Program-made: the position numbers and the translations under genes
Part shown: piece by piece, positions 1 to 10,154 of the stretch
Position numbering within the stretch: position 1 is the stretch's first letter
Layout of the letters: each line of letters starts with the position of its first letter
DNA from: Paracoccaceae bacterium
GTDB taxonomy: Bacteria > Pseudomonadota > Alphaproteobacteria > Rhodobacterales > Rhodobacteraceae
Direction of reading: 5' to 3'
Length of the DNA stretch: 64,000 bases
Assembly: GCA_947476475.1 (NCBI GenBank)
Contig: CANJQT010000001.1
Location: 84,597-148,596 of the forward strand
The notes under the pieces: generated by a model
Databases searched by the model: none
What the model saw: the letters and a program-made list of their open reading frames with translations, nothing else
What the model was told of the DNA's origin: nothing

Positions 1-32
1 ACCCTCATCAACCGTAGAAGAAGGACAAAAGC

Positions 33-992
33 ATGAAAATGAACGCACTATTGACCGCTGGCCTGTTTTTTGCCGCGGTGTCATCGGCCGCCGCTGATCC
101 GGTAAAACTGGGGCTTCAGCCGTGGCTGGGCTATGGTCCGCTTTGGATCGCCGAAGAAAAGGGCTTTTTTGAAGCACGCGGCGTGGATGTCGAACTGACG
201 ACGTTCAACTGGGATCAGGATATGACTGCAGCTTTGGCCAGCGGCAATCTCAACGTGATTGCCTCGGCCACCAACGGCATGATCTCAAACCTTTTGCACG
301 ATGTTGATCAGAAGGGTTTTCTGATCATGGATGTGTCTTTCGAAGCCGATGCCGTCATGTCGAAAGGCGATGTGACAAGCATCGCCGACCTGAAGGGTAA
401 GCAGATCGCTTTTGAATCGGGCACGACCAGCGATCTGCTGTTCAATTACGCGCTGAGCCAGAATGGCATGACCATCGCCGATGTGACCCATGTTCCGATG
501 GGCGCGTCCGAAGCCGGCCTTGCGCTAATTGCAGGGCGTGTCGACGCCGCCGTCTCCTACGAGCCCTATATTTCGGCGGCCCTTGGACAAGCCGACGGCT
601 TCAAGGTGCTTTACACGGCTGCCGAAAAGCCCGGTCTGATCAGCGACATGTTGACGGCAAATTCCGAATGGATCGCGGCCAATCCGGATGCCGTGCGCGG
701 TTTGATCCTTGCTTGGGATGATGCGGTCAAGTTCATGCGTGAAAACCCCGAGGCCGGCGCAGAAATCATCGCAACGGCAGTTAGCAGCCCGATGGAAGAG
801 TTCCTGCCTGCATTCGAAGGCGTGAAGTTCTACAGCCTGGCCGAAAATGCCGAAGCACTGAACGGAAGCTTCCAGGCAACGCTGACCGAAATCGGCCAGG
901 TCATGAATGCCACGAACCCAGCCGAAATCACCCGTGTCCCGGCCCCGGAAGAGATTCTGAGCCTCGATGTGCTGACCGAGTTGTCCAAGTAA
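33..992 (+). CDS. ABC transporter substrate-binding protein, NitT/TauT (SsuA/ThiY-like) family
   Basis: Signal peptide then 'LGLQPWLGYGPLWIAEEKGFFEARGVDVELTTFNWDQD'; followed by permease and ATPase. Confidence 0.9.
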   Translation: MKMNALLTAGLFFAAVSSAAADPVKLGLQPWLGYGPLWIAEEKGFFEARGVDVELTTFNWDQDMTAALASGNLNVIASATNGMISNLLHDVDQKGFLIMDVSFEADAVMSKGDVTSIADLKGKQIAFESGTTSDLLFNYALSQNGMTIADVTHVPMGASEAGLALIAGRVDAAVSYEPYISAALGQADGFKVLYTAAEKPGLISDMLTANSEWIAANPDAVRGLILAWDDAVKFMRENPEAGAEIIATAVSSPMEEFLPAFEGVKFYSLAENAEALNGSFQATLTEIGQVMNATNPAEITRVPAPEEILSLDVLTELSK

Positions 993-1052
993 TCCCCCAA
1001 AAGCGCGGCAGGCACCTTACGCTTGCCGCGCACCACTTCCAAAGGGCGTCTC

Positions 1053-1874
1053 ATGACATCTGCCACCTCTCTCTACACCCGTTTGGCGCGACTGTTTCGC
1101 CTGCGAAAAGACATCCACCCAACGCTGTTCACGTTAAGCGGGCTGTTCGTGCCACTGGTATTGTTGGCCGCGTGGTGGGGTGCGACGGCTTTTGGTCTGG
1201 TCAAACCACTGTTCCTGCCCAGCCCCGGAGACGTCATTGCCGAAGGCTGGAGACAGCTGACCGAAGGCATCTTGTTCACGGATGCCAAAATCAGCACCTA
1301 TCGCATTCTGATCGGGTGGTTGGTGGCAACAGTTGTCGCGGTGCCCGTCGGCGTTTTGATGGGGAACTTTCGGATCATCGAGGGCGCATTGGAGCCATTG
1401 ATTTCGACCATTCGCTATATGCCCGTTGTAGCCCTGATCCCCTTGTCGATCCTTTGGGCCGGAATTGGCGACCTGCAGAAAGTTTTGATCCTTTTTCTCG
1501 GAACGTTCTTCCAGCAAGCACTGATGATCATGGACAACGTGAAAAATATTGATGCCAACCTCATCCGCGCTGGCCAGACACTGGGGTTCAGCAATCAGGA
1601 AATCCTGCGCCGCATCATTCTCCCCGCAGCAATGCCGGGAATTTGGGACACCTTCCGCATCACGATCGGGTGGACCTGGACTTACCTTGTCGTTGCCGAA
1701 CTGGTTGCGGCCAGCGACGGGCTGGGTCGGCGCATCATGGACGCGCAGCGCTATCTTGCAACGGATACGATCCTGTTCGGAACGCTGCTGATCGGTCTTC
1801 TCGGATTGATCACTGACTATTGTTTCAAAAAAACTGGGCAGGTTTTGTTCCGGTGGAACAAGGCGGGAAGGTGA
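1053..1874 (+). CDS. ABC transporter permease, NitT/TauT family
   Basis: ORF 1023..1874; ATG at 1053 (MTSATSLYTRL) likely start; BPD-transp-1 features 'GFSNQEILRRIILPAAMPGIWDTFRITIGWTWTYLVVAELVAASDGLGRRI'. Confidence 0.88.
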   Translation: MTSATSLYTRLARLFRLRKDIHPTLFTLSGLFVPLVLLAAWWGATAFGLVKPLFLPSPGDVIAEGWRQLTEGILFTDAKISTYRILIGWLVATVVAVPVGVLMGNFRIIEGALEPLISTIRYMPVVALIPLSILWAGIGDLQKVLILFLGTFFQQALMIMDNVKNIDANLIRAGQTLGFSNQEILRRIILPAAMPGIWDTFRITIGWTWTYLVVAELVAASDGLGRRIMDAQRYLATDTILFGTLLIGLLGLITDYCFKKTGQVLFRWNKAGR

Positions 1875-1878
1875 TCAC

Positions 1879-2682
1879 ATGACAAGATCTTCATCTGAAC
1901 CCATGCTGGTCTTGGACGGCGTTGGAAAGAACTTCTTGGTCGACAAAAAGTCAATCGTTGCTATCGACAGCATTGACCTGACCCTGCGGAAAAATGAATT
2001 CGTGTCAGTTGTCGGCACGTCGGGCTGCGGCAAATCAACCCTGCTGAACATCGTTGGAGGGCTGGAGGAAGCGACCTCGGGCGAAGTGCGCATCAATGGC
2101 GTGCCGGTCACCGGGCCGGGGCGTGATCGCGGGTTTGTCTTTCAGTCCTACAGCCTGTTTGAATGGATGACGGTCGAGGGCAATATCCGCTTTGCGCTGG
2201 AGAAATCCAATCATACCAAGGCGGAAAAAAGCGAACTCGTTGCTCATTTCGTAAAGGTCGTCGGCCTTGCGGGTTTCGAGAAGGCGTTTCCGCGCCAGTT
2301 GTCCGGCGGCATGCGCCAGCGCGTCGCCATTGCACGAGCGCTCGTTTATAAACCATCGATCTTGTTGATGGACGAGCCGTTTGGTGCGCTGGACGCCCAG
2401 ACACGCGGGATGATGCAAGAACTGCTCTTGCAGGTATGGGAAGACCATAAGGTCACCGTAATGTTCGTCACGCACGACGTGGACGAGGCCATTTTTCTTG
2501 CTGATCGCGTCATTGTTTTGGCCAGCCGCCCCGGCAGGCTCAAACGCGATATCCAGATTGACCTGCCGCGCCCCCGCGCCTTTGACATCGTGACCCGGCC
2601 GGAATTCGCGGAGTACAAACGCCAGATATTGTCCGACATCCGCGAGGAAACGCTCAAGGTCATGGCAATGGAACAGCCGTGA
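1879..2682 (+). CDS. ABC transporter ATP-binding protein, NitT/TauT family
   Basis: Walker A 'GTSGCGKST', signature 'LSGGMRQR', Walker B 'ILLMDEPFGALD'. Confidence 0.93.
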   Translation: MTRSSSEPMLVLDGVGKNFLVDKKSIVAIDSIDLTLRKNEFVSVVGTSGCGKSTLLNIVGGLEEATSGEVRINGVPVTGPGRDRGFVFQSYSLFEWMTVEGNIRFALEKSNHTKAEKSELVAHFVKVVGLAGFEKAFPRQLSGGMRQRVAIARALVYKPSILLMDEPFGALDAQTRGMMQELLLQVWEDHKVTVMFVTHDVDEAIFLADRVIVLASRPGRLKRDIQIDLPRPRAFDIVTRPEFAEYKRQILSDIREETLKVMAMEQP

Positions 2683-2717
2683 CCGGTAGTCCACCTTCTC
2701 CTATTGAAAGACATCCC

Positions 2718-4049
2718 ATGTTGACCGCTGAGCCAAACCCAAACGCTGTTGCCTTTCATGAATTGGCCGGCCTGTCGCCTGCAGCCCGCAACCGTCTGAT
2801 GCAGCGGACCGAGGGCGACATGACAAAATTTCTGCAAGGCGCCGCACCCATTATCGAGGCGGTTCGGACCGAGGCCGATGCCGCGCTGGTGCGTTTTGCG
2901 GAGGCATTCGATGGGGCCAAGATCACGGAAGCGACGATTGCCGCCACCCCGGCCGAGATGGATGCAGCCTTTGATCAGTTGGATAGGCCGTTGATCACAG
3001 CGATGGAATATGCCGCAGACAATATCCGCAGATTCCATGAGGCGCAGATGCCTTCTCAAATGTGGATGAAAGAGATTCGCCCCGGCGTTCTGGTCGGTGA
3101 GCGCGTGTCGCCGATCGATTCAGCCGCGCTTTATTCACCGCGCGGAAAAGGGTCCTTTCCGTCGATGACACTGATGACAGCGATCCCCGCAGTGGTGGCC
3201 GGTGTGCCCAGACCCGTCATACTGACGCCAGCCGGGCCCGACGGTCAGATCGACCCCGCAACGCTGGTCGCCGCGAGGCTGGCGGGTGTAAGTGATGTTT
3301 TCAAGGCAGGTGGCGCGGTTGCCGTCGCCGCTGCGGCATTTGGCACCCGAACCGTCCCGCGCTGTTGTGTGTTCGAAGGGCCGGGAAGCCCTTGGGTGAT
3401 CGCCGCCAAGCGGCTTTTGCAGCATCACATCGGCTCAAGCGTGTCGGCAGGCCCCAGTGAAAGCATCGTCCTTGCTGATGACAGCCTTGATCCTCGCCTG
3501 ATCGCACTTGATCTGTTGATCGAATCTGAACATGGATCGGACAGCTCAACCTTTCTTGTGACGTGGTCCCGCAGTACGGCATTGGCCGTACAACAGGCAG
3601 TTCCGGGACTTTGGGCCAAGATGTCCGCGCAGCGGCGCAGGTTTTCGGCCGATGTGCTTTGCGGTGAGAAAGGCGGAATTATCCTGACCGACAGCCCTGC
3701 CGCCGCCTATGATTTCATCAACGCGTATGCGCCTGAACACTTGCAGATCATGACAAAGGCGCCGTTTGACCATTTGCCGTTCATTCGCAATGCGGGCGAG
3801 ATTCTTTTGGGTGAACACGCGCCCAGTTCTGTCGCCAATTATATGATGGGGCCAAATGCTGTCCTTCCGACCGCCGGAGCGGCAAAATACAGTTCGGCAC
3901 TTGGCGTGCATACCTTCCTGAAGTCGTCGTCACTGGCGCATCTGACTGCATCAGGCCTTAGGGAAATGGCACCGCATACACACCGTTTCGCGACGTATGA
4001 AGGCTTTGACGCCCATGCAAATGCAGTCGCTCCGGGGGCCAGAGGATAG
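2718..4049 (+). CDS. Histidinol dehydrogenase family protein (HisD paralog)
   Basis: 'AALYSPRGKGSFPSMTLMTAIPAVVAGVPRPVILTPAGPDG', 'GPSESIVLADDSLDP', 'YAPEHLQIMTK'; catabolic context rather than his operon. Confidence 0.85.
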   Translation: MLTAEPNPNAVAFHELAGLSPAARNRLMQRTEGDMTKFLQGAAPIIEAVRTEADAALVRFAEAFDGAKITEATIAATPAEMDAAFDQLDRPLITAMEYAADNIRRFHEAQMPSQMWMKEIRPGVLVGERVSPIDSAALYSPRGKGSFPSMTLMTAIPAVVAGVPRPVILTPAGPDGQIDPATLVAARLAGVSDVFKAGGAVAVAAAAFGTRTVPRCCVFEGPGSPWVIAAKRLLQHHIGSSVSAGPSESIVLADDSLDPRLIALDLLIESEHGSDSSTFLVTWSRSTALAVQQAVPGLWAKMSAQRRRFSADVLCGEKGGIILTDSPAAAYDFINAYAPEHLQIMTKAPFDHLPFIRNAGEILLGEHAPSSVANYMMGPNAVLPTAGAAKYSSALGVHTFLKSSSLAHLTASGLREMAPHTHRFATYEGFDAHANAVAPGARG

Positions 4050-4347
4050 TCAAGGGCCATTCCCTGCCACGCAAAGACGCCTCATTATCGCTGACCACCA
4101 TGGTGAACGGCGGCCCTCCAAGACCACCGACGTATTTCGGTTCCACATTCAGTTTGAAGGTTTCGCAAGTTGCCGAATGGCTTGCCGCAGGATTCCGGGG
4201 CAAGTGAAACGCCATCTGAGAGTCAGCTTGGGGCGAAAAAAAGTCTCCATTTACGAACGCAGGATTCTCCTTCAGGTTTCCCGGCGAGACTGTCGGTGCA
4301 GGTGCCTGCCCTTGTCAGCGCTCGTCTGACTGCACAGGAACCTGCAC

Positions 4348-5646
4348 GTGACAGAGTTGAACCCGTTTTCACACTGCCGCCCAGCCCCTTTCTGGCTGGA
4401 GGACGCTCCGCTGCGCGTCGGGGATGCGGGAGCTTTGCCAAAAGCGGCGGACCTTGTGGTCATAGGTTCCGGCTACACCGGTTTGGCTGCGGGGATTGAA
4501 GCGGCGCGGGGCGGAATGTCTGTGCTGGTGCTGGACCGCGGTGTGATCGGCGCGGGCTGTTCCACACGGAACGGCGGGCAAGTCGGGTCAAGCATCAGGC
4601 CGGAACTGGGCAAACTGACCACACGTCACGGCGAGGCGCTGGCAAAGCGGATTCGGGACGAAGGCTATGCGGCTCTGGCCCATGTTCAGGACCTGATCAC
4701 TGCGAACCGGATCGACTGCGATTGGCGCAGGACAGGGCGCTACATGGCGGCGCATAGCCCCAAGCAGTACGAAGGTCTTGAACGTCTGGCCGAAGCACGC
4801 CGCCGCGCGGGGGAGCCTGAGATCACCCCGGTGCCGCAGTCCGATCAACTGCGCGAATTGGGGTCTGACCGCTATTTTGGCGGCGCGGTCTCGCCCTTCA
4901 ACGGGGCTGTGCATCCGGCCAAGCTGCATGCGGGGTTGTTGCGGGTGGCCGAGGCGCTGGGCGTGACCGTTCAGGGCGGGCGCGAAGTGACGGGCATCCG
5001 CCGCGACGGGGTCGGGTTCACGGTGGCGGTTGGCAGCGCGACCGTCGCCGCACGGCAGGTCCTGATCGCCACGAATGGCTATACCGGGCCCTTGTCGCCG
5101 TGGTTACAGCGGCGGGTGATTCCCATCGGCAGCTACATGCTGGCAACCGAACCGCTTGCCCCGGATGTCGCGGCCAGGCTGATCCCGCAGGGCCGGATGG
5201 TGGTCGATACCCGCCGCGTGGTGATCTATTTCCGCATGTCTCCGGATGGACGGCGGCTGATCTTTGGCGGGCGGGCCGCGCTGTCTGAAACCGACCCGAC
5301 CCGCAGCCTGCCGCGGCTGTACCAGATGATGCTGGAGGTCTTTCCGCACCTGGCCGGAACCCCCGTCACCCACAGCTGGAACGGCTTTGTTGCATATACC
5401 TTTGACGAGCTTCCCCATATCGGCGTACAGGACGGCCTGCACTATGCCATGGGCTACTGCGGATCGGGGATATCGCTGTCGCTCTATTACGGCATGCGGG
5501 CGGGGCAGCAGATCCTTGGCCGGGCCGAAGGGGCGACGGCCCTCGATGGTCTGCAGTTCCAGACCCGGCCCCTGTATTACGGTACGCCGTGGTTTCTTGC
5601 CTCGTCGGTTGCCTGGTACCGATTTGCCGACCGGTTCTTCGCTTGA
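4348..5646 (+). CDS. FAD-dependent oxidoreductase (DAO family, PuuB-like)
   Basis: GTG start; 'DLVVIGSGYTGLAAGIEAARGG', 'STRNGGQVGSSIRPE', C-terminal 'HYAMGYCGSGISLSLYYGMRAGQQILG'. Confidence 0.85.
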   Translation: MTELNPFSHCRPAPFWLEDAPLRVGDAGALPKAADLVVIGSGYTGLAAGIEAARGGMSVLVLDRGVIGAGCSTRNGGQVGSSIRPELGKLTTRHGEALAKRIRDEGYAALAHVQDLITANRIDCDWRRTGRYMAAHSPKQYEGLERLAEARRRAGEPEITPVPQSDQLRELGSDRYFGGAVSPFNGAVHPAKLHAGLLRVAEALGVTVQGGREVTGIRRDGVGFTVAVGSATVAARQVLIATNGYTGPLSPWLQRRVIPIGSYMLATEPLAPDVAARLIPQGRMVVDTRRVVIYFRMSPDGRRLIFGGRAALSETDPTRSLPRLYQMMLEVFPHLAGTPVTHSWNGFVAYTFDELPHIGVQDGLHYAMGYCGSGISLSLYYGMRAGQQILGRAEGATALDGLQFQTRPLYYGTPWFLASSVAWYRFADRFFA

Positions 5647-5663
5647 TCCGAAGAAAGCACCCC

Positions 5664-6275
5664 ATGACAAAATCCGATCTTGCTTCGCCCGTTTTGCCGC
5701 CACTGGCGTCCGGCCCGATGGCAGCCACCACGTCTCACCAGATTGGCCCGATGCTGCGCCAGCGCCGCAAGGAGCTGAACCTAACATTGGCGCAGGTGCC
5801 CGAGAAGGTTGGGATCGCGCAAGGTTTCCTGAGTGAGATTGAGCGCGATCAGGCCTCGCCTTCCGTTTCCACGCTGATCCGCCTTTGTGACACTTTGGGC
5901 ATTTCGGTGGGGTCGCTCTTCACCAGCAGCCAGCCCTTGCTGGTGCGCGCGGGATCGCGCGAACATATGCGCTATGGCGGCCAGTTGATCACTTACGAGC
6001 TTCTGACCTCGCGCACTGCCAACCAGATGGCCGCGATCATGAGCCAGCTTTTGCCGGGCGGCATGTCGGGGCCGGAGCAGCACACGCTGAACGCCGAGGA
6101 GGAGTTCGTACTGGTTTTGCAAGGCGAAATGATCATGGAAATCGGTGACCGGGAATTTCATCTTTTAGAGGGCGATGCGCTGACTTTCGATCCGCGCCAA
6201 AAGCACCGCTATCTGAATCCAAGCAAGACCGGGCTTTGCCAAACCCCGCGCGTGATCACTCCTCAGCCAAGATAA
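5664..6275 (+). CDS. XRE family transcriptional regulator with C-terminal cupin domain
   Basis: HTH 'IGPMLRQRRKELNLTLAQVPEKVGIAQGFLSEIERDQASPSVSTL' plus cupin 'EEEFVLVLQGEMIMEIGDREFHLLEGDALTFDPRQKHRY'. Confidence 0.88.
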   Translation: MTKSDLASPVLPPLASGPMAATTSHQIGPMLRQRRKELNLTLAQVPEKVGIAQGFLSEIERDQASPSVSTLIRLCDTLGISVGSLFTSSQPLLVRAGSREHMRYGGQLITYELLTSRTANQMAAIMSQLLPGGMSGPEQHTLNAEEEFVLVLQGEMIMEIGDREFHLLEGDALTFDPRQKHRYLNPSKTGLCQTPRVITPQPR

Positions 6276-6330
6276 GGCCTTCCCCGGATAAGACTTTACA
6301 GCGATGCACCCCCTCCTCAGTTTTCATAAT

Positions 6331-6349
6331 TGACGAATAATCTTCGTCA
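6331..6349. promoter_or_regulatory. Inverted repeat TGACGAA-N5-TTCGTCA, candidate operator
   Basis: Perfect 7-bp arms in the intergenic region between the XRE-cupin gene and the ArgE-like gene. Confidence 0.35.
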
Positions 6350-6720
6350 TAAAGGAAAACATGACGGGCCCACGCGCGAGGTTTGGCGCGATCGTGGCGA
6401 GCGGCTGGGGTAGACAAGTGCCGAAGAAGGCGCGGGCCAAGTCGGATGCCGCCCTGCGCCGCTAGATCGCCGCAGCTTGGCGGTAAAGCCGCAGACTCTA
6501 CGGCGCGCTCAGGATTTGTCACTTTCTGCTGCGGGTGGGTGGCGGAACATGACACGACCACCAACAGCGTTTTTTCTGATGGTCTTGGTTGCGCATTGCG
6601 TTACAGGCCGACATGATCCTGGCTCTGGGGGTGAACAGCCCTTGTTTGCCGCCGGCGGCTGCCGGGGTGATCAGGGCCACTGGTGCCGGGCGTGTGATAT
6701 GTCAGACGGGAGGGAACAAG

Positions 6721-7863
6721 GTGTCGACCTCGCGTGAGATTCTAGAGCGGCTGATCGCCTTCGCCTCGGTAAGCGTAGACACCAATTTGCCGATCCTTGG
6801 CTGGATAGAGGACTATCTTCTTGGGCTTGGGTTTACCTGCCACCGCCTTCCGGATGCATCTGGGCAAAAGGCCGGGTTGTTCGCACGCATAGGGCCTGCG
6901 GGCGACGGCGGAGTGTTGCTTTCGGCCCATTGCGACGTGGTGCCAGTGACCGGGCAGGTCTGGACGCACGACCCCTTCCGGCTGACCGAGCAGGACGGTC
7001 GGTTCTATGGTCGGGGTACAACCGACATGAAAGGGTTTCTGGCGGCGGCCCTGGCGGCAGCGGCCTTGGCCGCAAGGGCGGATCTGACCGCGCCACTCAT
7101 GCTTGCGATTTCCTATGACGAAGAACTGGGCTGCCTGGGCATCCGCGCGATGATTGACCGGTTTTTGCCGCTTATGGGGCGGCCTGACTATTGCATTGTC
7201 GGCGAGCCCACGGAAATGCAGATTGCCATCGGCCATAAGGGCAAGGCCGCTTACCGCGCCACTTGTCACGGGATGGCTGGTCATTCGGCAATGGCGCCGC
7301 GCTTTATCAATGCGCTGCATCTGGCGGCAGACCTGATCGGGGTCTTGCGTGCCGAGCAGGATCGGTTGTTGGCTGAAGGCGCGCAGGATCTCGCCTATGA
7401 TGTGCCATCTGCGACGGTTCACGCGGGCAGACTGTCCGGGGGGGTTGCGCTGAACATCGTGCCGGACCGCGCCGTCCTGGATTTCGAGATACGCCATCTT
7501 CCGGCCGAGCCTGCCGCAGGAATTCTCGCGCGCATTCAAGCCGGCGCAAGGGCGGTTGTGGCTGCGGCGGCGAACCCGGAGGCGCGGATCGAGATCGCGG
7601 AGGTCAATGCCTATCCTGGCCTGGAAACAGCACCTGATGCGGTGGTGGTGGCCAAGGTCGCGGCGTTGCTGGATGCCCCGCAGAAAACCAAGGTGGCCTA
7701 TGGCACCGAAGCCGGGTTCTTTGCCGCACTGGGCATTGCGACGGTCGTTTGTGGGCCGGGGTCAATGAACCAAGGTCATCAGCCGGACGAATTTCTTGAG
7801 GTGGCGCAATTGGACAGATGCGATGCGATGCTGTGGCGGCTTGTCCAAAGCCTGTCACGCTAG
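6721..7863 (+). CDS. Acetylornithine deacetylase (ArgE-like) M20 family
   Basis: GTG start preceded by GGGAGG; 'LLSAHCDVVPVTGQVWTHDPFRLTEQDGRFYGRGTTDMKGFLA', 'CIVGEPTEMQIAIGHKGK'. Confidence 0.88.
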   Translation: MSTSREILERLIAFASVSVDTNLPILGWIEDYLLGLGFTCHRLPDASGQKAGLFARIGPAGDGGVLLSAHCDVVPVTGQVWTHDPFRLTEQDGRFYGRGTTDMKGFLAAALAAAALAARADLTAPLMLAISYDEELGCLGIRAMIDRFLPLMGRPDYCIVGEPTEMQIAIGHKGKAAYRATCHGMAGHSAMAPRFINALHLAADLIGVLRAEQDRLLAEGAQDLAYDVPSATVHAGRLSGGVALNIVPDRAVLDFEIRHLPAEPAAGILARIQAGARAVVAAAANPEARIEIAEVNAYPGLETAPDAVVVAKVAALLDAPQKTKVAYGTEAGFFAALGIATVVCGPGSMNQGHQPDEFLEVAQLDRCDAMLWRLVQSLSR

Positions 7864-7971
7864 AAAGAAACCCACGTCGATCATGCGCTGTCAGGGGTTC
7901 ACCACCCATCAAAACTTGCAGCCTGGGGATGCTTTCAGAATAAAGAGAGCGTACGTCAAAAACTGGCAAGT

Positions 7972-7990
7972 GCCGCCTGTTGAAGGCGGC
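7972..7990 (+). terminator. Putative Rho-independent terminator
   Basis: GCCGCCT-GTTGA-AGGCGGC followed by TGTTTT, about 110 bp downstream of the ArgE-like gene. Confidence 0.5.
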
Positions 7991-8330
7991 TGTTTTCGGT
8001 GTGCCGCAGGGTTGATTCAGCCAGATCGTTTCAATAGCCTGCCTGTGATCCGGCAATCGCCGCGGCAGTGGAATGCAACCAAAGCGACATGGCCCGGCTT
8101 GGTTAGGGCTGAACAAGGATTTCTTTTGACGTTGGCAATTCGTCGTTCCGTTTCGTTCCAAGGCGTCGGTCTTTAATCGCCACTGAAAGTCTAACTGAGG
8201 AACCGGATGAACCGCGAAGCGAACGAATGTTGCTGGTCGTTGTGCGGCGGGGCGGTTGATAGCAGACCTCATTCCATCCCAATCCGTTGCCACCTCTGAA
8301 CCGCCCGGAACGCGCGAAAAGGACCCAGGA

Positions 8331-9596
8331 ATGCCAGTTGAAATCGTCGAGACACTCGTTATTGGCGCAGGCCAGGCCGGAGTCGCCATGAGTGAGCATC
8401 TCAGCAAAAGCAGAGTGCCCCACCTTGTTCTTGAGCGCAGCCGCATCGCTGAACGTTGGCGCACGGCAAGGTGGGATTCACTGGTGGCAAATGGCCCGGC
8501 CTGGCATGATCGCTTTCCGGGGCAGGAGTTTTCCGGAATCGACCCTGATGCCTTTCCATCTAAAGAAAGCATCGCGGACTATTTCGTGTCTTATGCAGAT
8601 AAGATTGACGCCCCCATCCGCTGCGGCGTCGAGGTGAAAGATCTGCGGCGAAATGCCGGTCGTCCGGGCTTCCGTGTCGAGACATCGGAAGGCGTGATCG
8701 AGGCGACCTATGTGGTTGCCGCCACCGGGCCTTTTCAACGCCCTGTCGTGCCGCCCGTCGTTCCGGAAGACATGGGCATCGTACAGATTCACTCAAGTGC
8801 CTACCGAAATCCAGGCCAACTGCCAGATGGCACCGTGCTGGTGGTTGGCGCAGGGTCATCGGGCGCGCAGATTGCCGACGAACTGCAGCGTGCGGGAAAG
8901 AAGGTTTACCTTTCGGTCGGAGCCCATGACCGCCCGCCGCGGCGCTATCGGGGGCGTGACTTCGTGTGGTGGTTGGGGGTTCTGGGCAAATGGGATGTGG
9001 CGGCCCCCACGCCGGGAACCGAGCATGTCCCAATCGCGGTCAGCGGTGCCCGTGGCGGGGAAACCATAGATTTCCGGCGCTTCGCGGCACAAGGGATGAC
9101 ACTGGTTGGCCGGACCGAGAACTTCAGGGACGGGGTGATGACTTTCGCCGGGGATCTTGCAGGGAATATCCTGCGGGGCGACGCCAACTATCTTTCCGTT
9201 CTGGATGAAGCCGATGCCTATGTCGCGCGCAATGGGCTTGACCTTCCGCTAGAGCCAGAGGCGCGGGTGATCGATCCGGACCCGCCTTGCGTGACACACC
9301 CGATCCTTGATCTCGATCTGGCAAAGGCAGGGGTGACGTCGATCGTTTGGGCAACTGGCTTTGCGCTTGATTTCAGCTGGATGAACGTTGACGCTTTCGA
9401 CGAAACCGGCAAGCCGAAGCATCAACGCGGCGTGTCGGCGGAACCTGGGGTGTATTTTCTGGGGCTGCCGTGGCTGTCAAGGCGCGGGTCCAGCTTCATC
9501 TGGGGCGTCTGGCATGACGCCAAGTACATTGCGGATCACATCGAAATCCAGCGCGGATATCGTGCCTACAAGGCAGGTACAGACCACAAGGCCTGA
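8331..9596 (+). CDS. NAD(P)/FAD-dependent flavin monooxygenase-like oxidoreductase (CzcO/FMO type)
   Basis: 'VETLVIGAGQAGVAMSEHL' and second Rossmann 'GTVLVVGAGSSGAQIADEL', 'HSSAYRNPGQL'. Confidence 0.85.
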   Translation: MPVEIVETLVIGAGQAGVAMSEHLSKSRVPHLVLERSRIAERWRTARWDSLVANGPAWHDRFPGQEFSGIDPDAFPSKESIADYFVSYADKIDAPIRCGVEVKDLRRNAGRPGFRVETSEGVIEATYVVAATGPFQRPVVPPVVPEDMGIVQIHSSAYRNPGQLPDGTVLVVGAGSSGAQIADELQRAGKKVYLSVGAHDRPPRRYRGRDFVWWLGVLGKWDVAAPTPGTEHVPIAVSGARGGETIDFRRFAAQGMTLVGRTENFRDGVMTFAGDLAGNILRGDANYLSVLDEADAYVARNGLDLPLEPEARVIDPDPPCVTHPILDLDLAKAGVTSIVWATGFALDFSWMNVDAFDETGKPKHQRGVSAEPGVYFLGLPWLSRRGSSFIWGVWHDAKYIADHIEIQRGYRAYKAGTDHKA

Positions 9597-9688
9597 GGCA
9601 GATCACAAGACAGCAACGGCAGCCGGGCAAGAACTGTTTGGCTTTCGCGGTTTCATCGCCCCTGACAATCACCAAACCGGAGACCGAA

Positions 9689-10102
9689 ATGGCACATTAC
9701 CGTCACCGCAAGTTCAACACCAAAGACACCTACCCCGAGCAGAAGCTGGACAATGATCTTTGTCAGGCCGTTGTGGCGCGCGGCACCACGATCTTTCTGC
9801 GCGGGCAATGTCCGCAGGATCTGGACACTGCTAAGAACATCGACAGCCATGATCCTGTGGAACAGACCCACAAGGTCATGCAGAACATCAAGCAGTTGGT
9901 CGAAGAGTGCGGCGGCAAGATGGAGCATGTGTGCAAGGTGGTTGTCTATGTCACTGACGTGCGCCACCGCGAGGCGATCTACCGCACGATGGGTGAATAT
10001 ATCAAAGGTGTATTCCCGGTATCGACCGGCATCTGTGTCACTGCATTGGCACGCCCCGACTGGCTTGTCGAAATTGACGCCACGGCCGTCATCCCGGACT
10101 GA
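9689..10102 (+). CDS. RidA family protein
   Basis: ATG at 9689 'MAHYRHRKFNTKDTYPEQ'; 'FLRGQCPQDLDT', 'QTHKVMQNIKQLVEECGGKMEHVCKVVVYVTDVRHREAIY'. Confidence 0.85.
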   Translation: MAHYRHRKFNTKDTYPEQKLDNDLCQAVVARGTTIFLRGQCPQDLDTAKNIDSHDPVEQTHKVMQNIKQLVEECGGKMEHVCKVVVYVTDVRHREAIYRTMGEYIKGVFPVSTGICVTALARPDWLVEIDATAVIPD

Positions 10103-10154
10103 AATCGCCAAAATGCCGGCCCCCCCCTTGGGCCCACGTTGAATAGGACCGCAC

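Noticed and set aside
7864-8330. Possible IS/transposase remnant in the long gap before the FMO gene
   Set aside because: Short ORFs there have no transposase motif I can recognise; a terminator-like hairpin explains part of the gap
10120-10127. C8 homopolymer between ridA-like and DUF1028 genes
   Set aside because: Intergenic and single; no evidence of functional slippage
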